A DNA stretch of 25,201 nucleotides from REEB48 sp964355085 (GCA_964355085.1 CAYHBW010000009.1:1-25201), one strand, 5' to 3'; shown: positions 1-6,871, counted from the first letter of the stretch. The notes: generated by a model not told the origin, from the sequence alone. Numbers and translations: made by a program.

Positions 1-370
1 GCTTTATGGCTCTTTGCTTCATCTCTTCGCCGTTGACATAGGACTCTCCGGGTTTTAGGAACTCGACGAGGTCGAAGTCGAACGGTTGGCCGTAGAACGG
101 AACGTCTTCCAGGAGCTTCCAGCCTTTCTCCAGCCAGCCGCTCTTGGCCTTGTCGTATTTAAAATAAGATACCGGCCTTGGCCGAAGATCCAAAGTCACT
201 TCAACGAATTTATCAATGGCAGAATCTCCTTGCTCTGTCAGAAGCCGGTTGAAATCTTCTAAATTACATCCGGCTGCTTCGGCTTTATTGAAAAACTTTT
301 TCAAGATAGCCATTCCTTCAAAGATCGTCATCTTTTCTTTTGAACGCTCAACTAAAATCTCTGATTCCAT
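1..370 (-). CDS. Hypothetical protein, 3' end cut by window edge
   Basis: An open frame of 123 codons runs from ATG at 370 off the left edge of the window with no stop. The start is well supported: an AAAGGAGG Shine-Dalgarno lies at 379-386, 8 nt before the ATG, and a consensus promoter lies further upstream. The protein starts MESEILVERSKEKMTIFEG, is charged and probably soluble, with no signal peptide or membrane segment; the second half is rich in aromatic residues (WLEKGWKLLEDVPFYGQPFD). I do not recognise the family and assign no function. It is the last gene before a palindrome-rich spacer that separates it from pilB. Its strong initiation signals contrast with several housekeeping genes of this window that seem to lack leaders. 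Confidence 0.8.
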   Translation of the reverse strand, partial: MESEILVERSKEKMTIFEGMAILKKFFNKAEAAGCNLEDFNRLLTEQGDSAIDKFVEVTLDLRPRPVSYFKYDKAKSGWLEKGWKLLEDVPFYGQPFDFDLVEFLKPGESYVNGEEMKQRAIK

Positions 371-412
371 AGGTCATTCCTCCTTTGAAGTTATCTGCAA
401 ATTGCTTTAAAT

Positions 413-441
413 ATTAAAGCATATAAAAATTAGAATGTCAA
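413..441 (-). promoter_or_regulatory. Sigma70-type promoter of the left-edge orphan gene
   Basis: On the minus strand a perfect -35 TTGACA (436-441) is followed by a 17-nt spacer and a TTTAAT -10 box (413-418) preceded by TGC, an extended -10. The predicted start near 406 gives a leader of about 36 nt containing the Shine-Dalgarno of the gene starting at 370. Confidence 0.75.
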
Positions 442-459
442 ATGTCATTCGGGCGCTAT

Positions 460-579
460 GTCATCCTGAGTGAAAAAAATCTCCCCCTTTGTCATTCCGC
501 ACTTGATGCGGAATCCGGAACTTTACCCTGGATCCCGGCTCGCAGGCCGGGATGACACGATAAATACCGTCAGGATGAC
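460..579. repeat. REP/BIME-like cluster of palindromes
   Basis: Three nested inverted repeats are visible. An outer pair, GTCATCCTGA at 460-469 and TCAGGATGAC at 570-579, encloses two perfect 8-bp hairpins: ATTCCGCA/TGCGGAAT (494-514) and ATCCCGGC/GCCGGGAT (532-553). All units begin or end with GTCAT/ATGAC, as in repetitive extragenic palindromes common in many bacterial genomes. The cluster lies between the 3' end of pilB and the promoter of the left-edge gene. It could act as a transcription terminator or mRNA stabiliser for pilB; that is inference. Confidence 0.7.
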
Positions 580-631
580 AATTCCTAATTCATTATTCTA
601 AATTCCAGATACTAGCTTCTAGATTCTACTC

Positions 632-2353
632 CTATATTTCCGAAGTTTCACGGAGCACTTCTTCCATACTTACAAGACCCTCCAAAGCTTTCAGGATTCC
701 GTCCTGCCTCATCGTCACCATCCCCTGCCGTTTGGATTCTTCCAGAATTTTCTGTTCGGATGCGCCGGCGGAAATTATACCGGCCAGTTCCGGAGTCATC
801 CTCAAAACTTCGAATATCGCCAATCGTCCGGTGATACCTTTATCCTTGCAGGCGGCGCAGCCGGGAGCATGCCAGATCTGGAGATTTTGAGATTTCGGCT
901 TCGCATCCGCCGGAATTTTTTCAAGCTCCTTACGGACGACATCGCCCATGGCCGGCGGCAAAACTTCCGGCTTTTTGCATTTCTGGCAGATTTTGGAAAC
1001 CAATCGTTGCGCCATCATGATATTCACTGAAGAAGGCAAGAGGAATCCGTCGACTTTCATGTCGATAAGACGCGGAATGACGCCTACAGAATTATTGGTA
1101 TGCAGAGTGGAAAGCACGATATGACCGGTCAAAGCCGCGTGGATTGTCAGCTGGGCGGTTTCCGTATCGCGGACCTCACCGACCATGATGACATCCGGAT
1201 CCTGGCGCAGTATCTGACGGAGTCCGGAAGCGAAATCATAACCGATTTCCGGCTGGACCTGGGATTGATTCACGCCATCTATGAAATACTCAACCGGATC
1301 TTCCAAACTCACGATGTTGGATGCTTCTTCATTCAGAATCTGCATGAGCGCATACAAAGTGGTGGATTTACCGGAACCGGTCGGTCCGGTGATCAGCAGA
1401 AGACCGTATGGCTTCTGAATCGCCTCTTTAACAAGAACGTTATTTTTTCCGGCCAGCCCGAGATCTTCAAGCGTGCGAAGTCCGGTACTTGAATCAAGCA
1501 CGCGGACAGCGGCTTTTTCTCCGGACGGGGTCGGGAAAGTCGCGACACGGAAATCGATGTCCCGTCCGAAAACAACGCTGCGGAAACGGCCGTCCTGCGG
1601 AATGCGGGTTTCATCCAATTTAAGATTGGCAAGGACCTTGATTCTGGAAATCACCGGCTGGTGAAGTTCAATGGGCATCCTGCTGACTTCCTTCAGATCA
1701 CCGTCCACGCGGAAACGTACCCGCAGAGAAGTCCGTTGCGGCTCAAAATGGATATCGGACGCGTGCTGACTGACCGCCTCCTTCAACGTGGAGGCGACAA
1801 GCTTGATTATCGGGGCCTCATCGGAAGCAGTTGTCCCGACTTCCAATTGAACCAGTTTTTGGCCGCCCTTTCCGGGACGCAGATTCATCGACGCGATGGC
1901 GGCGGCGACGGAATCCTTGTACGGAGAATATTTCTGCAGAGCCAGATCGAGATCTCCGGGAGTTATGAGATAAACGCCGAGATTTATTTTCTGCTGTTTG
2001 GCTACGAAGCGGAGCGCATCCTGCGACTGCGGGTCTGACGGATAAACCATTCCGACAACCATCATATCCTTTGTTTTCGACAGCGGAATGACCTTATAAG
2101 TCTTGGCGGTTTCTTCCGGAATCGAAACCAAAAGCTCTTTTGTAAGCTCATCAAGATTCACCCTTTTGAAGGGTATTTTGAGGATCTTGCTTTTCACTTT
2201 TCCTATTTCTTCTTCCGGAATCAGATGTCTGTCGTAAAGAACTTCTTCAGCGCTTTTCCCGAGCAAAGAAACAGCCGCCATGACTTTCTTGACGGCTTCA
2301 TCATTCAGGAGACCGGCGGAAACCAGATTTTCCAGTAATTGCTTATCGTCCAT
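632..2353 (-). CDS. pilB: Type IV pilus assembly ATPase PilB (GspE family)
   Basis: Secretion ATPase that powers pilus extension at the cytoplasmic face of the inner membrane. The 573-aa length fits PilB. An N-terminal GspE/MshE-type domain covers about residues 1-150. The ATPase core shows Walker A GPTGSGKS (323-330), an Asp box SLEDPVEY (349-356), Walker B DPDVIMVGEVRD (385-396) and a His box TLHTN (416-420). Two CxxC pairs (C456/C459 and C499/C502) form the zinc-binding insert typical of PilB/GspE and absent from PilT. It is the last gene of the pilM-N-O-P-like-B cluster, separated from the preceding gene by a spacer of about 180 nt that holds an inverted repeat and a possible small ORF. 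The family assignment is secure; extension rather than another GspE role is inferred from the operon. Confidence 0.96.
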   Translation of the reverse strand: MDDKQLLENLVSAGLLNDEAVKKVMAAVSLLGKSAEEVLYDRHLIPEEEIGKVKSKILKIPFKRVNLDELTKELLVSIPEETAKTYKVIPLSKTKDMMVVGMVYPSDPQSQDALRFVAKQQKINLGVYLITPGDLDLALQKYSPYKDSVAAAIASMNLRPGKGGQKLVQLEVGTTASDEAPIIKLVASTLKEAVSQHASDIHFEPQRTSLRVRFRVDGDLKEVSRMPIELHQPVISRIKVLANLKLDETRIPQDGRFRSVVFGRDIDFRVATFPTPSGEKAAVRVLDSSTGLRTLEDLGLAGKNNVLVKEAIQKPYGLLLITGPTGSGKSTTLYALMQILNEEASNIVSLEDPVEYFIDGVNQSQVQPEIGYDFASGLRQILRQDPDVIMVGEVRDTETAQLTIHAALTGHIVLSTLHTNNSVGVIPRLIDMKVDGFLLPSSVNIMMAQRLVSKICQKCKKPEVLPPAMGDVVRKELEKIPADAKPKSQNLQIWHAPGCAACKDKGITGRLAIFEVLRMTPELAGIISAGASEQKILEESKRQGMVTMRQDGILKALEGLVSMEEVLRETSEI

Positions 2354-2358
2354 GCCGA

Positions 2359-2481
2359 TTATGTATGAATTTTCGAGTCCGCAGACGATGAAAATTCATC
2401 TACAGAATCGAGCACCCCATTAGATACGACTGGAAAAATATCTATGGTGGACATTTGATTATTTTTGAATGATTTATTCAT
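2359..2481 (-). CDS. Possible 40-aa ORF between the PilP-like gene and pilB
   Basis: An ATG at 2481 opens a 40-codon frame ending in TAA at 2359-2361, 5 nt before the pilB ATG. The predicted peptide begins MNKSFKNNQMSTIDIF and ends DSKIHT; it has no membrane segment and is rich in Ser, Asn and Asp. A weak purine stretch precedes the ATG and an internal in-frame ATG exists at residue 10. The spacing would allow translational coupling to pilB. I do not recognise it. Against it: the length is within chance for this AT-rich spacer, and an inverted repeat runs through it. Confidence 0.3.
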   Translation of the reverse strand: MNKSFKNNQMSTIDIFPVVSNGVLDSVDEFSSSADSKIHT

Positions 2482-2512
2482 ATTTTATCCGATTTATATT
2501 TATCTAACGGGG
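2415..2512. repeat. Inverted repeat in the pilB leader
   Basis: CCCCATTAGATA at 2415-2426 and TATCTAACGGGG at 2501-2512 are inverted copies with one mismatch, about 75 nt apart. The right copy is also half of a small local hairpin, CTAAC-GGG-GTTAG (2504-2516), followed by CTTTTTT on the plus strand. In the minus-strand mRNA the long pair would bracket the start of the possible 40-aa ORF. A role as operon-internal attenuator or processing site is speculation. Confidence 0.5.
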
Positions 2513-2531
2513 TTAGCTTTTTTCCAAAAAT

Positions 2532-2822
2532 CTAAAATTTCACGAACGGATTGTTCCGGCCGGATTGCGGAGCGACCGATCTGATGACCGGCTGGTTCAT
2601 CCTTGAATAAGCCTTATTCTTAGTTATGTCTTCTGACTTGACGGCTTCGACTTCGGAAAGCTCGGCGGCCGACTGGACATTAGCCGGAAGAATGAGGTCG
2701 AAAGCCGGCGCGGATGTGAAAAAAAGCAGATAAGATCCTACGGAAATAAAAAGCAATGCTGATATGAATATGATCGATGCCGTCCAGTTAAATTTTTTCC
2801 CTTCATCGAAAACGATTGCCAT
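2532..2822 (-). CDS. Small single-pass membrane protein, PilP-like
   Basis: A 96-aa protein with a short cytoplasmic N-terminus (MAIVFDEGKKFNWT), one transmembrane helix at about residues 15-34, and an extracytoplasmic tail ending SGRNNPFVKF. The GRxNPF ending resembles the GR(R/N)DPF motif found near the N-terminal region of PilP-type alignment proteins, and the gene sits exactly where pilP would follow pilO. It is much shorter than proteobacterial PilP (about 170 aa) and shows no lipobox cysteine. The start lies 25 nt after the pilO stop, so co-transcription is expected. I infer a structural role in the pilus alignment complex; the homology is suggested, not proven. Confidence 0.7.
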   Translation of the reverse strand: MAIVFDEGKKFNWTASIIFISALLFISVGSYLLFFTSAPAFDLILPANVQSAAELSEVEAVKSEDITKNKAYSRMNQPVIRSVAPQSGRNNPFVKF

Positions 2823-2847
2823 GATTTTTTATGATTATCCTTTTATA

Positions 2848-3417
2848 TTATTTTACCTGGAAATAAGTGTCGACGGTGACCGAATAATCCATGGAGTCCC
2901 TTCCGGACACGTCCGCGGACTGCAATTTGATGTTTTTTACATCCATTATTCTCTTAGTCCTTTCCAGCGCGGAAATGAAATCTCTCCCGAGAACATACGG
3001 ACTGGAAAATTTTATGTCCATGCGGATGCCGCCGATATTTTTCGCAAAAGACCTGCGGACCGGGGAAGGGGCCACCGGGAGATAGCTGGAATTTATGCTC
3101 CGCAGTGAAATTCCGCTCATCTGGCCTATGGAATTTATATGGGAAACCAGGGAGGAAAACTCTTCGCTTTCCGGAAGAATCTGGGAAAATGTTCCGCGGA
3201 CATTCTCGATACTGTTCAGGTTCACTATCAAATTTTTGACCTGGGCGATTGCTCTGGCTTCCAATTCAAGAACCTGCTGTTTCGCGTTCAGCTTGCCGCG
3301 CAGATCCTGTATCGCAGAATATTCTTCACGGATGAAAGTTGAATACACGGAAAGACCGGCAATCAGCAGAACGGCTGCGAATATTATGCTTAATGCTCTT
3401 TTAACAGAAGGTTTCAT
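2848..3417 (-). CDS. pilO: Type IV pilus inner-membrane protein PilO
   Basis: A 189-aa bitopic protein. It has a short cytoplasmic N-terminus (MKPSVKRA), a transmembrane helix at about 9-27, a coiled-coil segment rich in Leu, Glu and Gln (about 35-75), then an alpha/beta periplasmic domain containing LPESEEFSSLVSHINSIGQM, the typical PilO start of the ferredoxin-like fold. PilO pairs with PilN to form the alignment subcomplex linking PilM in the cytoplasm to the envelope. The gene follows pilN by 25 nt and precedes the PilP-like gene by 25 nt. Assignment rests on order, topology and this segment. Confidence 0.85.
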   Translation of the reverse strand: MKPSVKRALSIIFAAVLLIAGLSVYSTFIREEYSAIQDLRGKLNAKQQVLELEARAIAQVKNLIVNLNSIENVRGTFSQILPESEEFSSLVSHINSIGQMSGISLRSINSSYLPVAPSPVRRSFAKNIGGIRMDIKFSSPYVLGRDFISALERTKRIMDVKNIKLQSADVSGRDSMDYSVTVDTYFQVK

Positions 3418-3442
3418 GGTTATTTATGATAATTCTGCCGGA

Positions 3443-3994
3443 TTACTGCGGAAGTATGACTCCCTTGCCTAATTTGAGCGCCAGCTGGAATTGCACCAGA
3501 TCGCCGCTCTGCTGCGCCTGGCGAAGAGTGTATTTTTCGATTTCAGCTGTCTTTGAAAAAATTTCCAGCTGCTCCGAAAGCGCGGAAAAAGAAACAGTCA
3601 GTCCGTCCAGCTCCAAACTTCCCTCATCCGCCTTGAAGTCCGCTCCGGTGAAATAAACTTTCGGATGCGTTTTCTGCTCCAACATGGCGAAAATACCGGA
3701 AGGGAAAATATGGCCGCTAAGCAGACTCTTGATGTTTATCATCTGCGAATACACCTGTATGAGTTTATCCTGATCTTCTTTCTTCACCGAAGCCGCCTGC
3801 TCCATGATCTGGGCGTCTTTTTCCGCAATCGCACGGTTCAAAAACGGTTTATAGCCGAAGGCCAATCCAAGATAGATCAATATAGAGGTCAGAAAAATGA
3901 CGAAAGAAACCATTAAAAAACGCCACGGCCATCCGATCGGAAGACGCTCTCCCTGAAAACGATCCATTGGATTTTGCACGAATTGTTGAGGCAT
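3443..3994 (-). CDS. pilN: Type IV pilus assembly protein PilN-like
   Basis: A 183-aa bitopic protein with a cytoplasmic N-terminus of about 26 residues (MPQQFVQNPMDRF...), a transmembrane helix at about 27-48, a helical coiled-coil stretch (about 50-90) and a C-terminal alpha/beta domain. In this family the N-terminal cytoplasmic peptide binds PilM and the periplasmic domain pairs with PilO. The gene starts 11 nt after the pilM stop, the classic pilM-pilN junction. The cytoplasmic peptide has no obvious INLLP motif typical of proteobacterial PilN, so the PilM contact may be diverged. The assignment is therefore by position and topology. Confidence 0.78.
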   Translation of the reverse strand: MPQQFVQNPMDRFQGERLPIGWPWRFLMVSFVIFLTSILIYLGLAFGYKPFLNRAIAEKDAQIMEQAASVKKEDQDKLIQVYSQMINIKSLLSGHIFPSGIFAMLEQKTHPKVYFTGADFKADEGSLELDGLTVSFSALSEQLEIFSKTAEIEKYTLRQAQQSGDLVQFQLALKLGKGVILPQ

Positions 3995-4005
3995 TCTTAT
4001 TTGAA

Positions 4006-5082
4006 TTAACTGAACGGCTTTATACCCAATCCGATCGCCACCGCGAATTCCGGACCGAGATCTCCGACCAGCGGCTCCATGGCCGAAGGGTAACGAATCT
4101 TGGAAAACGGATTCGCTTTTACGACCGGCAAACCTGTCTGTTCCTGTATATACTGGATTATCCCGAGCATATTGGCGCTGCCGCCGGAAACGATTACTTT
4201 CTCCACCTTATCATTATACCCTTTTTCATAATTATTTCTAACCCGTTGCGCCTCGCTGATTATAACGTCAAGAATCGGCAGCATAAGAGTCGACAATTCG
4301 TACTCTCCGCCGGTTCCTTTCAGTCCGCGTAGCTTCTTCAGGTCTTCCGCTCTCCGCACCCGGATATTCAGACCGGAAGATATCGTCTGCGTCAGAGAAC
4401 CGCCAGCAAAATCTGTCTGTCCGACGAATTTGAGATAACCGTCCCTGGCGATGGAAACGCTTGTCGATCTCGAACCGATATCTATGATCATGACCGTCTG
4501 TTTTTCATCCGCAGCCAAAACCCTTGCAAGACTCAATCCTTCGATTTCCAAGGAGGTCAGATTAAGCCCGGCCGCTTTGAAAATAGACCGATATTTCTGG
4601 ATCTGCTCATTCGGTACGGAAACCAATAATATCTGTTGTACGGCATTACCCTGCGCATCTGTTTTTTCTCCGACCTTCACCCAGTCGATCGTCACAGCCG
4701 AAATCGGGAGAGGGATATACTGCTTGGCCTGGAATTGGATCGCTTTTGTCATGTCTTCGGTCGACATCGTCGGAATCTCCAGCAAGGTAGTGAAGGCGGA
4801 AAACGCCGGTAAAGAAGCCACGGCCTCGATGGTCTTAACTCCGCTGTTTTTGACAAGAATTTTCAAAAGATCGACTATTTCCTGATCGAGCATCTTCAGG
4901 GTGCTGGTCTGAATCGCGTTATTCAATCTTTCCAGATGGCCGTAACTTTCCAAAAATCCGTAATTGACGAGCTCAAGGATGCTGTCCGTATGCCGCAATT
5001 CAACCATCTTCACGGAAGTGGTTCCGATATCGATTCCGAGATAATTTTTCTGGGAAACAAGTTTATTGAAAAGCGAAAACAT
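4006..5082 (-). CDS. pilM: Type IV pilus assembly protein PilM (actin-like ATPase fold)
   Basis: A 358-aa cytoplasmic protein of the FtsA/PilM actin-like superfamily. The phosphate-1 motif GIDIGTTSVKMVEL is at about residues 16-29, a phosphate-2-like MIIDIGSRSTSVSIA follows in the middle, and VIVSGGSANMLGI (adenosine motif) lies near the C-terminus. Length matches the family (350-360 aa). PilM binds the PilN N-terminus and couples the envelope complex to the PilB motor. It is the first gene of the operon, with an extended -10 promoter about 30 nt upstream. The leader has only a weak GGA before the ATG. It diverges from comF, which suggests shared control of pilus and DNA-uptake functions. Confidence 0.95.
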   Translation of the reverse strand: MFSLFNKLVSQKNYLGIDIGTTSVKMVELRHTDSILELVNYGFLESYGHLERLNNAIQTSTLKMLDQEIVDLLKILVKNSGVKTIEAVASLPAFSAFTTLLEIPTMSTEDMTKAIQFQAKQYIPLPISAVTIDWVKVGEKTDAQGNAVQQILLVSVPNEQIQKYRSIFKAAGLNLTSLEIEGLSLARVLAADEKQTVMIIDIGSRSTSVSIARDGYLKFVGQTDFAGGSLTQTISSGLNIRVRRAEDLKKLRGLKGTGGEYELSTLMLPILDVIISEAQRVRNNYEKGYNDKVEKVIVSGGSANMLGIIQYIQEQTGLPVVKANPFSKIRYPSAMEPLVGDLGPEFAVAIGLGIKPFS

Positions 5083-5111
5083 GTCCGGATGAAATGATGC
5101 TTGTTAGCTTT

Positions 5112-5120
5112 ATTATATCA
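5112..5120 (-). promoter_or_regulatory. Extended -10 promoter of the pil operon
   Basis: On the minus strand TGA precedes a perfect TATAAT (5112-5117), giving a TGnTATAAT extended -10. No good -35 is visible 16-18 nt upstream, as is usual for extended -10 promoters. The predicted transcript begins about 23 nt before the pilM ATG. Confidence 0.6.
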
Positions 5121-5148
5121 CAGATTTCTGGTAGGATATTTACGCTTC

Positions 5149-5862
5149 ATGAAAAAGTTCATCCGCCTAAAAGAATACGTTCTTGATCTGCTGTTCCCTC
5201 CCCGCTGCCTGCACTGCCAGACGCATATCAGCGGGACGGAAAAGGAATCTTGGCTCTGCCACGCCTGCGAAAATCACGTGGTCATCTATACCACGCTTTT
5301 CTGCTCTGTCTGCGGAGCACGACTTCCGGAAAACATGAAAATCTGCCACAAGAATAAGGCCTATCTTCTGGCAGCAGCCACGAAATACGACGGACCGATA
5401 CGCAGCGTAATCCGCCAGTTCAAATATTCCGGCTGGCCGTCGCTCTCCCAAAAAATAGGGAGGTATCTCGGCAAATATATCAAGAACAGCGGTCTCTCCG
5501 CCAAAAACCATGTCGTGATTCCGATTCCTCTCCATCCGGAAAGACTTAGGGAGCGCGGCTTCAACCAGGCAGAACTTCTGTCGGTTGAAATAGCAGAATT
5601 ACTCGAATTGAAAATTAACGGGGAAGTCCTGGCGCGGACGAAAAAAACTTCCGCGCAAGCGGAGCTGAAAGATCATGAAAAAAGGAAAAGTAATGTCGCC
5701 GGGGCTTTTGAAGTGAAAAATCCGGAGCAGATTTCCGGAAAAAACCTGATTCTCGTTGACGACGTCTTCACTTCCGGCGCGACCATGAATGAAGCGGTCC
5801 GCGTTCTCCGTGAAGCCGGGGCCAGAAAAATCATCGCCTTCGTCATCGCGAAAACCAGGTAG
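5149..5862 (+). CDS. comF: ComF family phosphoribosyltransferase-like competence protein
   Basis: A 237-aa ComF/GntX protein needed for natural transformation in several bacteria; it is thought to act on incoming single-stranded DNA together with DprA. The N-terminal double zinc ribbon shows CLHC, CHAC and CSVC. The C-terminal phosphoribosyltransferase domain has the PRPP-binding loop LILVDDVFTSGAT (about residues 200-212) and the conserved RGFNQAELL segment. I chose ATG at 5149 over an in-frame TTG at 5101, because the latter overlaps the promoter of the divergent pil operon and the family normally begins close to the first CxxC. Divergence from pilM supports a joint role in DNA uptake. The stop lies in a sequence similar to a repeat near 9515. 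Confidence 0.93.
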   Translation: MKKFIRLKEYVLDLLFPPRCLHCQTHISGTEKESWLCHACENHVVIYTTLFCSVCGARLPENMKICHKNKAYLLAAATKYDGPIRSVIRQFKYSGWPSLSQKIGRYLGKYIKNSGLSAKNHVVIPIPLHPERLRERGFNQAELLSVEIAELLELKINGEVLARTKKTSAQAELKDHEKRKSNVAGAFEVKNPEQISGKNLILVDDVFTSGATMNEAVRVLREAGARKIIAFVIAKTR

Positions 5863-5960
5863 TGAGTCTGCGATTCCGAATTCAGCGGGAAAAACGGCTT
5901 CTACGAAAGTCATGACCAGATCCGAATTCTACAAGCTTAATAAAAAAGTTTTCGGACTGA

Positions 5961-5981
5961 ATATCCCGCATAGCGGGATAT
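5961..5981. terminator. Bidirectional hairpin terminator between comF and tRNA-Leu
   Basis: A perfect 9-bp stem ATATCCCGC/GCGGGATAT with an ATA loop, followed by TTAAATTT on the plus strand and flanked by A/T on the other. It lies between two converging genes. Confidence 0.65.
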
Positions 5982-5990
5982 TTAAATTTG

Positions 5991-6071
5991 TGCCCAGGAG
6001 AGGATTCGAACCTCCACGCCTTTCGGCGCTACCACCTCAAGGTAGTGCGTCTGCCGTTTCGCCACCTGGGC
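5991..6071 (-). tRNA. tRNA-Leu(GAG)
   Basis: The minus strand folds as a class II tRNA of 81 nt. The acceptor stem GCCCAGG pairs with CCTGGGC, with discriminator A. The anticodon loop in CTACC-TTGAGGT-GGTAG reads GAG, decoding CUC/CUU. A long variable arm (GCCGAAAGGC) and the T arm GAGG-TTCGAAT-CCTC are present. The 3' CCA is not encoded (CAA follows), so it must be added by a CCA-adding enzyme. Confidence 0.95.
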
Positions 6072-6107
6072 ATTTTACTTTTTAAATTGTAAATCAATTT
6101 ACCCCTT

Positions 6108-6139
6108 AAAAGCAAACAGCCCGCCTGGCGACGGACTGC
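6108..6139 (-). terminator. Rho-independent terminator of rplS
   Basis: On the minus strand CAGTCCG pairs with CGGGCTG (6132-6138 with 6117-6123) around an 8-nt loop; one pair is a G-U wobble that only works in the minus-strand RNA. TTTGCTTTT follows. It begins about 9 nt after the rplS stop. Confidence 0.75.
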
Positions 6140-6147
6140 TTTTCATA

Positions 6148-6474
6148 TTATTGCGCTGATCCCATTTTTTGACGAGTCTGTTTGCGGGACAAGTCGCGAA
6201 TGTAGTAAAGCTTCGCGCGATGGACTTTTTTCGGAGAGCTGACGATTTCAACTTTCTCGATGACCGGGGAATTGATCGGAAAAACCTTCTCTACTCCGAC
6301 TCCGGCTATAGTGGATCGGACAGTGAATGACGCGCCCATTTCGCTTCCGTGCCTGCGGGCCAAAACCAGACCCGAAAACTGGGAAAGACGCTCCTTATCT
6401 CCTTCTTTTACTTTCTCGAAAACCTTGACCGTCGCTCCCGGCTTGATTTTCGGCAATATTGCTTGTGCTATCAT
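6148..6474 (-). CDS. rplS: 50S ribosomal protein L19
   Basis: L19 sits at the 30S-50S interface of the ribosome. The protein (108 aa from this start) shows the family pattern: PGATVKVFEKVKEGDKERLS, then FSGLVLARR, FTVRSTIAGVGVEKVFP and the ending KVHRAKLYYIRDLSRK. The length matches the usual 110-120 aa. An ATG at 6486 is in frame but falls inside the predicted -10 box, so I take the ATG at 6474, giving MIAQAILPKIKPG. There is no Shine-Dalgarno; the mRNA would start only a few bases before the ATG. The usual trmD-rplS linkage is absent here: rplS is a single-gene unit with its own promoter and terminator. Confidence 0.97.
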   Translation of the reverse strand: MIAQAILPKIKPGATVKVFEKVKEGDKERLSQFSGLVLARRHGSEMGASFTVRSTIAGVGVEKVFPINSPVIEKVEIVSSPKKVHRAKLYYIRDLSRKQTRQKMGSAQ

Positions 6475-6484
6475 AATGCTAATC

Positions 6485-6513
6485 ATATTACTCTTTGCTC
6501 ATTGAAAAGTCAA
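6485..6513 (-). promoter_or_regulatory. rplS promoter with very short leader
   Basis: TTGACT (6508-6513), a 17-nt spacer and TAATAT (6485-6490) on the minus strand. The expected start, about 6478, is about 4 nt before the chosen ATG. The -35 is preceded by CATCGA, a sequence shared with the promoter at 6785-6813. Confidence 0.6.
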
Positions 6514-6530
6514 TCGATGTGGCATGAATC

Positions 6531-6552
6531 AAAAAGCGGCCGTTTTGGCCGC
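6531..6552 (-). terminator. Terminator of the small membrane protein gene
   Basis: The minus strand shows a GCGGCC/GGCCGC stem with an AAAAC loop, followed by TTTTTG. It lies 7 nt after the stop of the gene at 6559-6753. Confidence 0.8.
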
Positions 6553-6558
6553 AGAGAA

Positions 6559-6753
6559 TCAATTCCTCACGTAATACTTCAAGTCCAGATACAACCCGGC
6601 CAGGCATATTACCAGCAATCCCAATCCACCTATGAATTGCACGGTCATCACCGATGCTGGAAAAACGGAGAAAAAAGGCACCGCCAGAACAGCCAAAGCG
6701 ATGCACATGAAAAATCCGTAAAAAGCCGCCAAACGGAATTTCACCTTGTTCAT
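6559..6753 (-). CDS. Small two-helix membrane protein, unknown function
   Basis: A 64-aa very hydrophobic protein starting MNKVKFRLAAFYGFFMC and ending LYLDLKYYVRN. Two transmembrane helices are evident, at about residues 9-30 and 36-56, with positively charged ends suggesting both termini in the cytoplasm. The open frame continues upstream, but the ATG at 6753 is supported by a promoter 25-60 nt upstream (6785-6813), a purine-rich GGGAAAT before the ATG, and the loss of protein-like composition beyond it. It is a complete single-gene unit with its own promoter and terminator. I do not recognise the family. It lies between rplS and the divergent DUF4012 gene. Confidence 0.65.
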   Translation of the reverse strand: MNKVKFRLAAFYGFFMCIALAVLAVPFFSVFPASVMTVQFIGGLGLLVICLAGLYLDLKYYVRN

Positions 6754-6784
6754 ATTTCCCGTCCGATTTTTATGTTCCACAATA

Positions 6785-6813
6785 AATATGCCTGAAATTC
6801 CGGCTGAAGTCAA
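6785..6813 (-). promoter_or_regulatory. Promoter of the small membrane protein gene
   Basis: TTGACT (6808-6813), a 17-nt spacer and CATATT (6785-6790) on the minus strand. The predicted leader is about 25 nt. Its -35 region CATCGATTGACT is identical to that of the rplS promoter 300 bp away. Confidence 0.5.
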
Positions 6814-6836
6814 TCGATGACGATATCCCGATCTGA

Positions 6837-6865
6837 TTGGGGAAATGCGTTTTAGGTGGTATTTT
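6837..6865 (+). promoter_or_regulatory. Promoter of the DUF4012 gene, leaderless
   Basis: TTGGGG (6837-6842), a 17-nt spacer and TATTTT (6860-6865) preceded by TGG as an extended -10. The expected start coincides with the A of the ATG at 6872. An in-frame ATG at 6845 lies inside the promoter, which argues against it as the start. Confidence 0.45.
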
Positions 6866-6871
6866 AAGTAT

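Noticed and set aside
216..410. A 64-aa plus-strand frame at the left end
   Set aside because: It is antisense to the orphan gene at 1-370, which has a proper Shine-Dalgarno and promoter.
5101..5148. TTG start adding 16 residues to ComF
   Set aside because: It overlaps the pil operon promoter, and the family begins near the first CxxC; the ATG at 5149 is more plausible.
5789..6085. A 98-aa plus-strand frame
   Set aside because: It overlaps the end of comF, the terminator and tRNA-Leu; no coding signal of its own.
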